22,758 nt of DNA, from assembly GCA_964649265.1 (NCBI GenBank), contig CAZYPB010000011.1, positions 1 through 22,758 on the forward strand. Direction: 5' to 3'. Shown one piece after another: positions 1-4,586 of this stretch. Positions within the stretch are counted from its first letter, which is position 1. Each line of letters starts with the position of its first letter. Made by a program: the position numbers and the translations under genes. This stretch comes from CAZYPB01 sp964649265 (GTDB taxonomy: Archaea > Micrarchaeota > Micrarchaeia > Burarchaeales > JAKAKT01). The notes beneath the pieces are model-generated. The model made no database searches. It had not been told where the DNA came from and saw only the letters and a list, made by a program, of their open reading frames with translations.

Positions 1-773
1 AGAGCTCCGAAAGCCATATCCCCACTCCCAGCAGCAAGAACGTACATTGCCTGGAGAGGCCCGCATGCTATGAAAAAACCAGTAGCTATCCCTGTTTCAA
101 AAGGCCCTTTTGAAGAGAGATACGCCCGCGCCCTGTTAATCCATGAGAGATTCAGTCCAGAGACAACTCTTGGGAAAAGATTAAGCATACCCAACCCGAA
201 TATTATAAGAAAAACTCCTGCCAACAGTGCAGCAATTATCCTAGCTTCTATTGTAAAAGCTATGGCAGAACCAATCAATCCAAAAAGGGCACCTATTGCA
301 GTGTATGATGCAAGCTTACCTACACCGTAGAAAAGATGCGGCCTTATGCTTTGGCTTTTTTGCTTAAGGGAATATGATAGTACAAAACCACCACACATCA
401 CTATACAGTGAAGCCCAGTTACAAGTCCAAGTAGAAACAGGAGTGCATAACTTGTGTTATGGTCTATCTGCGCAAAACTTGTATCATAACCCAGGCTCTC
501 CACCCCAAGGTAAAGGGCGATGAATATGCTTATGGCTCCAAACAAAAGTAGTATATTATTTCGCTTCCCTTCTGAAACCGGATACCCTATATCATCCAAA
601 GCATTCCTTATTCCCTCTTCCTTTGCGTTTCCATTAAAAACAACCTTTACTTTGTTTTCTTTGTAATTCGCTTTTACTGATTGCACACCTTCCAGTTTGG
701 AAAGTCTCTTTTTGATTATGTTCTCACAAGAGGTGCAGGTCATCCCACTTACGTTGTATCGTTTTTTGTTCAT
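1..773 (-). CDS. HMA domain fused to DsbD_2/TauE-SafE-like membrane protein (partial, 3' end off window)
   Basis: I translated this by hand on the minus strand from the ATG at 773-771; it stays open to the left edge. The N-terminus is a heavy-metal-associated domain with the motif GMTCTSC (about residues 10-16) and ends near GYPVSEG. Hydrophobic segments follow, including LHCIVMCGGF and ACGPLQAMYVLAAG, which match the HCxxMCGG and PCGPLQAM signatures of the DsbD_2/sulfite-exporter TauE-SafE group. From family knowledge, such fusions are linked to copper or other thiophilic metal handling, or to moving electrons across the membrane through the paired membrane cysteines. The start follows GGGGTGG, which overlaps the stop of the HMA gene at 784, so it is the third gene of an FtrD-HMA-this operon. 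The C-terminal part is not visible. Family confidence is high; the transported species is unknown. Confidence 0.85.
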   Translation of the reverse strand, partial: MNKKRYNVSGMTCTSCENIIKKRLSKLEGVQSVKANYKENKVKVVFNGNAKEEGIRNALDDIGYPVSEGKRNNILLLFGAISIFIALYLGVESLGYDTSFAQIDHNTSYALLFLLGLVTGLHCIVMCGGFVLSYSLKQKSQSIRPHLFYGVGKLASYTAIGALFGLIGSAIAFTIEARIIAALLAGVFLIIFGLGMLNLFPRVVSGLNLSWINRARAYLSSKGPFETGIATGFFIACGPLQAMYVLAAGSGDMAFGA

Positions 774-783
774 GTTTCCACCC

Positions 784-987
784 CTACATCTCTGTTGTTT
801 CATAACCAAGCTCAGACAGCACCTGCCTTATCTTATCCTTGTTTATCCTGTTTTCATCGAACTCAACCGAGACTTCTTTTTTCTCAACATTTACATCTGC
901 CTCAGCATCTAGATCAGAGAGCTCCCCTTCTATTAGGGCTTTGCAGCTTTGACAGTGTACCTTATCCACTGAGAATCTTGTCATCAT
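784..987 (-). CDS. Single-domain HMA metal chaperone (CopZ-like)
   Basis: This 67-residue protein consists of one heavy-metal-associated domain. The metal-binding motif HCQSC lies near residues 10-14 and the chain ends with the typical LSELGYE turn. HMA proteins of this size carry Cu(I), or sometimes other soft metals, in the cytoplasm to a membrane partner. Here the partner is probably the HMA-DsbD_2 protein encoded immediately downstream. The frame extends upstream to a GTG at 996, but GGGGTGG at 1000-994 is well placed for ATG 987 (or 984), so I chose 987. The gene lies between the FtrD-like lipoprotein gene (stop at 999) and the HMA-DsbD_2 gene, and both junctions contain the same nine bases TAGGGGTGG, where the stop codon overlaps the next ribosome binding site. 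Metal specificity cannot be read from the sequence. Confidence 0.88.
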   Translation of the reverse strand: MMTRFSVDKVHCQSCKALIEGELSDLDAEADVNVEKKEVSVEFDENRINKDKIRQVLSELGYETTEM

Positions 988-998
988 ACCAACCACCC

Positions 999-1514
999 CT
1001 ATTTAAACATAACAGCTCCTTTAGCGATATCTGCATTGTCGATCACGATGTTCTCCCCATCAAATTCATATTGTAAATAAGAAGGCCAGCATCCACCGCC
1101 TAGATTTGCACTGCCTATATCTTCTATTCTGAAATGTCTTCCACAGTTGTTGCACACCATGTCATTGCCTTCTTGCCTGTAACCTTTTCTTCCACCACAG
1201 ACATCACAAGCATCAAAAGCAACATGGGGATGTCCGTCTTTTCCCATAACTACAAAAAACCTAACTTCCCTGAGCCCAGAATCAATTGAATAAAATTTTG
1301 TTTTTTTCGAGATCTCACTTATAGGTATAACAAACTCGTCATTTCCAGTAGTAAGACTACTCTTTAAATCATCGAATCCTTTCACATCCGTTCCAAAGTT
1401 ATTCTTTTCATCAACAACCCCATTCCTGAACCCGTCATTCCCTCCATAATCTGTTCCCCATGTACATCCAAACAAGAGCAGAAGCCCAAGCCCAAATAAA
1501 ACAATCCTATCCAT
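999..1514 (-). CDS. FtrD-like (DUF2318) cysteine-rich lipoprotein
   Basis: This 171-residue protein starts with a lipoprotein-type signal (MDRIVLFGLGLLLLFGC, lipobox cysteine about residue 17). The C-terminal half has FDACDVCGG, then MVCNNCGRHF and GGCWPSYL, the paired-cysteine pattern of the DUF2318/FtrD-like family. That family is described as a membrane Fe-S or metal-binding partner of ferrous-iron and copper transport modules. The ATG at 1514 is chosen because GGTGAT sits just upstream; an in-frame ATG at 1616 would add 34 residues encoded by the intergenic repeat and promoter, which is unlikely. It is first in a leftward operon with the HMA chaperone and HMA-DsbD_2 genes. A promoter flanked by an 11-base inverted repeat lies upstream. 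It probably acts at the outer face of the membrane; the exact electron or metal partner is inferred only. Confidence 0.85.
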   Translation of the reverse strand: MDRIVLFGLGLLLLFGCTWGTDYGGNDGFRNGVVDEKNNFGTDVKGFDDLKSSLTTGNDEFVIPISEISKKTKFYSIDSGLREVRFFVVMGKDGHPHVAFDACDVCGGRKGYRQEGNDMVCNNCGRHFRIEDIGSANLGGGCWPSYLQYEFDGENIVIDNADIAKGAVMFK

Positions 1515-1534
1515 TATATCACCTATTAGCTGAA

Positions 1535-1592
1535 AGTTGGAATGCGGTTTTCCATATGTGGGAGAGCACTTATAGTAAAGAGCATTCCAACT
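1535..1592. promoter_or_regulatory. 11-base inverted repeat flanking the ftrD-like operon promoter
   Basis: AGTTGGAATGC at 1535-1545 is perfectly complementary to GCATTCCAACT at 1582-1592. Between the arms, the minus strand carries a TATA-like TTTACTATAAG around 1579-1569. The start codon is at 1514. A transcript starting about 25 bases after the TATA box would begin close to the inner arm, so the palindrome fits a DNA operator better than an RNA hairpin. The binding protein is unknown; the divergent membrane winged-helix regulator is the closest candidate. Confidence 0.55.
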
Positions 1593-1595
1593 GGT

Positions 1596-1638
1596 AGTTA
1601 CTGCAACTGAAACCATACTTACTTTCTACTGAAACCAA
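1596..1638. repeat. 43-base perfect repeat, copy 1
   Basis: The 43 bases from AGTTACTGCA to ACTGAAACCAA recur identically and in the same orientation at 3291-3333. This copy covers the first two iterons upstream of the ftrD-like operon. The bases before the match differ (T at 1595, A at 3290), so the left boundary is real. The right boundary of the other copy is hidden by the assembly gap. Confidence 0.9.
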
Positions 1639-1660
1639 CAGTTACAAAAGTGAAACCATG
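1596..1660. repeat. Tandem ~21-23 base iterons containing TGAAACCA
   Basis: Three units follow one another without spacers: 1596-1616, 1617-1639 and 1640-1660. Each begins with an A/C-TTAC-like block and ends in TGAAACCA (1608-1615, 1630-1637, 1651-1658), so the cores are 21-22 bases apart, about two helical turns. A partial fourth core, TTGAAACATGG, overlaps the start codon at 1708. The array lies between two divergent genes, which fits an operator for cooperative binding. It has no CRISPR-type spacers. Confidence 0.6.
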
Positions 1661-1674
1661 CCTATTTTAGATAG

Positions 1675-1686
1675 TATTTTAAACAT
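1675..1686 (+). promoter_or_regulatory. TATA-like box for the membrane winged-helix regulator
   Basis: GTATTTTAAACA lies about 28 bases before the ATG at 1708. There is no ribosome binding site in front of that ATG, so a leaderless transcript is likely. The iteron array ends 15 bases upstream, a position suited to autoregulation. Confidence 0.5.
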
Positions 1687-1707
1687 TTGACGCACAGCAA
1701 TTGAAAC

Positions 1708-2205
1708 ATGGATTTGGATAGGAACCAGAAGGTGCTCATGGGAGTAATACTTATAACAATCGCCATGGCAGCAATAGTTTTTACTCCGACAATACTTGAA
1801 AACAACATACCTACTGTGTGCATGGTCGATGGTCAGTGCCAACACGAACAGTTTGCCGATAGTCTCATTACCTACACTCCATTAATACTGGCTTTTGGGA
1901 TAGTACTTGGGGCAGTCTCCTTCTATTTCCTTTATGACAGAGTTAAACCTGAAATTCAGAAAAAGGATGTATCTGAAGTAATAGGCGTGCTTGAGAAAAG
2001 CGAAGCTAAGGTACTCAGAAAAATTGTCTCAGAAGGAGGGAGAGTTCTCCAAGCAGAGGTATCGAGATTGGATGGAATTGGAAAGGTTAAGGCTCACCGT
2101 ATAATTCAGAGATTGGAAAAACGAGGTGTTCTTGAAACAGAAGGTGCTGGAAAAACAAATGTAATCAAGCTCACCGAAAAATATAGTAAACTGTTTTTTG
2201 ACTGA
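1708..2205 (+). CDS. Membrane-anchored winged-helix transcriptional regulator
   Basis: This 165-residue protein has a TM segment at about 9-30, an extracytoplasmic loop with two cysteines (CMVDGQC, about 38-44), a second TM at about 55-77 and a C-terminal winged-helix domain (about 90-160). The winged helix has the pattern VLRKIVSEGG..LQAEVSR..GIGKVKAHRIIQRLEKRGVLE, which resembles membrane-tethered archaeal wHTH proteins. It probably senses an external signal and binds DNA from the inner face; the cysteine pair could detect metal or thiol redox state. It is divergent from the ftrD-like operon with the iteron array between them, so control of that operon and of itself is a reasonable inference. 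It ends tail-to-tail with the Cys-rich protein gene (stop at 2207). The ligand and the regulatory direction are unknown. Confidence 0.8.
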   Translation: MDLDRNQKVLMGVILITIAMAAIVFTPTILENNIPTVCMVDGQCQHEQFADSLITYTPLILAFGIVLGAVSFYFLYDRVKPEIQKKDVSEVIGVLEKSEAKVLRKIVSEGGRVLQAEVSRLDGIGKVKAHRIIQRLEKRGVLETEGAGKTNVIKLTEKYSKLFFD

Positions 2206-2206
2206 T

Positions 2207-2554
2207 CTATTCCACTGGGCAAACTGTTGCCCCCGCGGAACTGCATACTCCCCCTTCCAAACCTTTCTTACACTGTGGGCAGACCTTGTCGTCCTCCCCG
2301 GATGCTATCATTTCATCACACAGGCAGGTTCCGTTGTCCCAAAGCCAACCGCCCATATAACACATTGTGCAAGGAGGATCTATACAGCACTTATACTCTC
2401 CATTTTCAGCTTTCTCATCTATTGCATCTGATAGCTCACCAAGTATCCTCTCTCTTTTCTGTTCAGGAGCCTCGGCATTATGAAAATTAATGAAAACCAT
2501 TGCAAGAAGAAAAAATATAAAAAGAGAAAATAGGGCGCCAGTTTTCTTCCTCAT
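2207..2554 (-). CDS. Secreted or membrane-anchored cysteine-rich protein, unknown function
   Basis: The 115-residue protein has an N-terminal hydrophobic segment (about 8-25, preceded by MRKK) and then a region dense in cysteine: KCCIDPPCTMC, GTCLCDEM and VCPQCKKG, ten cysteines in all including one or two near the C-terminus. The CC-x3-PC-x2-C and CPxC patterns resemble an uncharacterised small family that I recall from archaeal and candidate-phylum genomes; I cannot give it a verified family name. It starts five bases after the DsbA-like stop, and the AGGGTGA ribosome binding site overlaps that stop, so the two are co-translated. A secreted metal-binding protein or a disulfide substrate or partner of the DsbA-like enzyme is plausible. 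Both remain inference. Confidence 0.75.
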   Translation of the reverse strand: MRKKTGALFSLFIFFLLAMVFINFHNAEAPEQKRERILGELSDAIDEKAENGEYKCCIDPPCTMCYMGGWLWDNGTCLCDEMIASGEDDKVCPQCKKGLEGGVCSSAGATVCPVE

Positions 2555-2558
2555 TTTC

Positions 2559-3275
2559 TCACCCTAGTTCAGCTTCAATTGCCTGCTTGAAGACATCATA
2601 TGGTTGAGCCCCTCTTACAACATTCCCATTTATGAAAAATGTCGGAGTTCCCTGCACCCCAAGGCTTGCACCTTCCTTCAGGTCTGCCTGAACCATGGAG
2701 GTTTTTTCTCCGCTGTCCAAACAGCTGTCAAATTCTCCTTGATTAAGCCCAAGATCTCCAGCATATTTCTTTAGACTTGAGACTCCAAGTGATCCTTGGT
2801 TCTCAAAAAGCTTGTCATGGTATTCCCAGAACATTCCCTGGTCTGCTGCGCACTCACTTGCCTCAGCAGCCTTCTGTGCGTCAGGATGTATTTGGGAAAG
2901 GGGGAAATGTTTGTAATAGAGTTTCACATCATTCCCATATTCCTCCAATATCTTCTTCACAGTTGGGGTTGCCCTTGCGCAGAAGGAACACTGGAAGTCA
3001 CTGTACTCCACTATCACAATTTCGCCGCTTCCTTTTGCTTCTCTTCCAGTAAGATCCACACCGAAGATGTTGCTTTCCTCTGCGACCTCTTTTGTTGGAC
3101 CAGCCTTCTCTACCTGCTGGTTTTTGAGAACCATTGCAGACAAAGAAGAGACCTCATTATCCACCCTATCCATTCTGCTGTTCATTCCATTTATTGAAAG
3201 GAACAGCCCCACGAGCGCAATAATTGCTACTAAACCGATTCCATACATCATATTGTTGTTCAGATTCTCACCCAT
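2559..3275 (-). CDS. Membrane-anchored DsbA-family thiol oxidoreductase
   Basis: This 238-residue protein has an N-terminal TM anchor (MMYGIGLVAIIALVGLFLSI), a short coiled segment, then a thioredoxin-fold DsbA domain. Visible signatures are EYSDFQCSFC with the active-site CxxC, KHFPL, the helical insert HPDAQKAAEASECA, and the cis-proline loop GTPTFFING. Such proteins form or isomerise disulfides outside the membrane. I chose ATG 3275 because GAGGTGA lies seven bases upstream; the in-frame ATG at 3311 would place residues in the 43-base repeat. It is the first gene of an operon with the Cys-rich protein gene. The upstream 43-base repeat ties it to the ftrD-like operon. The redox partner is not known; the DsbD_2-type protein at the left edge could supply or remove electrons. 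Confidence 0.9.
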   Translation of the reverse strand: MGENLNNNMMYGIGLVAIIALVGLFLSINGMNSRMDRVDNEVSSLSAMVLKNQQVEKAGPTKEVAEESNIFGVDLTGREAKGSGEIVIVEYSDFQCSFCARATPTVKKILEEYGNDVKLYYKHFPLSQIHPDAQKAAEASECAADQGMFWEYHDKLFENQGSLGVSSLKKYAGDLGLNQGEFDSCLDSGEKTSMVQADLKEGASLGVQGTPTFFINGNVVRGAQPYDVFKQAIEAELG

Positions 3276-3290
3276 TTCTTTCACCTCACA

Positions 3291-3333
3291 AGTTACTGCA
3301 ACTGAAACCATACTTACTTTCTACTGAAACCAA
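3291..3333. repeat. 43-base perfect repeat, copy 2, ending at the gap
   Basis: The sequence is identical to 1596-1638 and stops exactly at the first N. It contains two TGAAACCA cores (3303-3310 and 3325-3332) and lies 16 bases upstream of the DsbA-like start. The true repeat may continue into the gap. Confidence 0.9.
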
Positions 3334-3433
3334 NNNNNNNNNNNNNNNNNNNNNNNNNNNNNNNNNNNNNNNNNNNNNNNNNNNNNNNNNNNNNNNNNNN
3401 NNNNNNNNNNNNNNNNNNNNNNNNNNNNNNNNN
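3334..3433. other. Assembly gap of 100 N
   Basis: Exactly 100 N characters, the usual placeholder for a gap of unknown length. The left contig ends inside a sequence that is also present at 1596-1638, so the assembly probably broke at this repeat. Any promoter sequence for the leftward DsbA-like operon and any further iterons would be inside it. Confidence 0.95.
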
Positions 3434-3525
3434 GATGTGGCCGTTGTGTTAGAGGGTTTTGGTTTACAGGACACCCTCTCCCGGTGGTCGTACTGGAGTA
3501 TAAAAAAGATACTAAGTATAAGAAA
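3434..3525. other. Post-gap segment with hairpin; possible 3' end of a gene lost in the gap
   Basis: AGAGGGT at 3458-3464 pairs perfectly with ACCCTCT further along, leaving a loop of about 14 bases. Two plus-strand frames remain open from the gap. One (codons from 3436, stop TAA 3535-3537) gives CGRCVRGFWFTGHPLPVVV and then EYKK, with a CxxC; the other gives GFGLQDTLSRWSYWS and ends with TAA at 3530-3532. Either could be the tail of a truncated gene, or the segment could be intergenic or part of an RNA gene. I recognise none of them. Confidence 0.25.
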
Positions 3526-3542
3526 GGTATAATATAAATACC
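3526..3542. promoter_or_regulatory. Palindromic TATA region of the HxlR gene
   Basis: GGTATAATATAAATACC has inverted GGTAT/ATACC ends around an AT-rich core centred about 31 bases before the ATG at 3565. It serves as the TATA element, and its symmetry fits an operator for the dimeric HxlR product (autoregulation). Confidence 0.5.
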
Positions 3543-3564
3543 AGTTAGTTTCTAATCGGATACC

Positions 3565-3924
3565 ATGGACAAGAGATGCACTATTTTCCAGACAGCTGAA
3601 TTCATAGGGAAGAGATGGACAATTCTCATTCTACTAGAGCTTTACAAAGGAAAGGACAGGTGGAAGAGGTTCACAGATCTTAAGGAAAGCCTACCAAACA
3701 TAACACCAAAAATACTTTCAATGAGATTAAAGGAATTAGAGAAGCAGAAGCTTGTTGAGAAGAGGGTTGACGCTTCTTCATTCCCAATAAAGAGCGAATA
3801 TTGTCTGACAAAGCACGGCCTTGATTTCATAAAAGTAATAAAGGAAATGAAGAATTGGGCAATAAAATGGGACAGGGCCCGAGGAACATGTGCATTAACC
3901 GATTGCAAAGAGTGCGAGTTCTAA
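3565..3924 (+). CDS. HxlR-family winged-helix regulator
   Basis: The 119-residue protein follows the HxlR plan throughout: an N-terminal cysteine (MDKRCTIF), IGKRWTILILLELYKG, RFTDLKESLPNITPKILSMRLKELE, then the wing EYCLTKHG. HxlR proteins are dimeric DNA-binding regulators; many respond to electrophiles or redox state through the conserved N-terminal cysteine. This one also ends in CALTDCKECEF, three additional cysteines that could bind a metal or act as a thiol sensor. The gene lacks a clear ribosome binding site and is preceded by a palindromic TATA region, so it is probably leaderless and self-controlled. It faces away from the DsbA-like operon across the gap, and that operon is the likeliest target. 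Its stop overlaps that of the convergent membrane protein gene by two bases. Confidence 0.9.
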   Translation: MDKRCTIFQTAEFIGKRWTILILLELYKGKDRWKRFTDLKESLPNITPKILSMRLKELEKQKLVEKRVDASSFPIKSEYCLTKHGLDFIKVIKEMKNWAIKWDRARGTCALTDCKECEF

Positions 3925-4586
3925 AGGAAGAGTGCAACTGAATACGATCCGAGTGCTATGAAAACAAGTGAGAACATAATGCATGCAAGTATGAGTGCAT
4001 ACCCAAGTGAATCGAACATTGTGTTTATCTCATTCTTAGCTTTCTTTAGATCAGATTGTGCTTTCTGCATATCCTTTCTTGCTTCTCCAAGTCCTTTTAT
4101 GGAATCATCAAGTGATGAGGATACCCCGACAATTGCATCCGACTGTCCCTCAAGCGTGTATGCAGAGGACCTAAGGTTAGTTGCAGCGGACTTAAGTGAT
4201 GTAACCTTGTCCTGACCATAAATAGCTCCCATTTCATCTGCAATTAAATCTATTCCATCTGCAAGCGAGAGAGTGCTTGCAGCATAACCTTGGAAACCCG
4301 AGGAAAGGTTCTGTGACATTGCAGGTACCTTCCCGAGTGATTCCTGGGCCCCAGCAAGTGTGCTATCGAGATTATTTACTCCGTTAACTGCATTATCTAT
4401 CTGAGAGAGCATAAGCCCCCGCGCAACATCTATCTGGGGAGAAATAATGAGGTATGAACCTATGACTATGAGAATCCCAAAGAAGGATGCAAGCACACCT
4501 ATTGATGCAAAGAAATAGCGCATCCATCTAGCTACTTTTGGACTTACTAAGCTTTGGCTTTCGTTTTGGTTTTCCTTTTCTGACAT
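3921..4586 (-). CDS. Two-TM coiled-coil membrane protein, unknown function
   Basis: The protein has a hydrophilic N-terminus, a TM at about 27-49, a long polar helical region (about 55-195) rich in heptad-like Leu/Ala/Ser and ending in a charged coil (ARKDMQKAQSDLKKAKNEI), and a second TM at about 198-220. This leaves a helical extracytoplasmic stalk held at both ends, a layout seen in YhgE/Pip-like or tether proteins, though I cannot assign a family. As written it overlaps the NHL gene by 59 bases. An alternative ATG at 4523 (MRYFFASIG) would remove the overlap and still keep TM1; neither start has a strong ribosome binding site. It probably works with the overlapping NHL protein. Confidence 0.7.
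   Translation of the reverse strand: MSEKENQNESQSLVSPKVARWMRYFFASIGVLASFFGILIVIGSYLIISPQIDVARGLMLSQIDNAVNGVNNLDSTLAGAQESLGKVPAMSQNLSSGFQGYAASTLSLADGIDLIADEMGAIYGQDKVTSLKSAATNLRSSAYTLEGQSDAIVGVSSSLDDSIKGLGEARKDMQKAQSDLKKAKNEINTMFDSLGYALILACIMFSLVFIALGSYSVALFL

Noticed and set aside
70..330. Plus-strand frame of 86 codons
   Set aside because: It is the complement of the HMA-DsbD_2 gene, whose minus-strand translation has clear family motifs.
999..1616. Longer FtrD-like protein starting MVSVAVT at 1616
   Set aside because: The extra 34 residues are encoded by the iteron repeat and promoter; a lipoprotein signal with GGTGAT upstream begins at 1514.
1596..1660. Possible CRISPR array
   Set aside because: The units follow one another with no spacers, the shared core is only about eight bases, and no cas genes are nearby.
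1642..1845. Minus-strand frame of 67 codons opposite the membrane regulator
   Set aside because: It overlaps the iteron array and the coding strand of a well-supported winged-helix protein.
2559..3311. Longer DsbA-like protein starting MVSVAVT at 3311
   Set aside because: That start lies in the same repeat; ATG 3275 has GAGGTGA at the right distance.
3434..3525. tRNA fragment after the gap
   Set aside because: No T-arm sequence or acceptor end could be matched; the seven-pair hairpin alone does not fit a tRNA arm.
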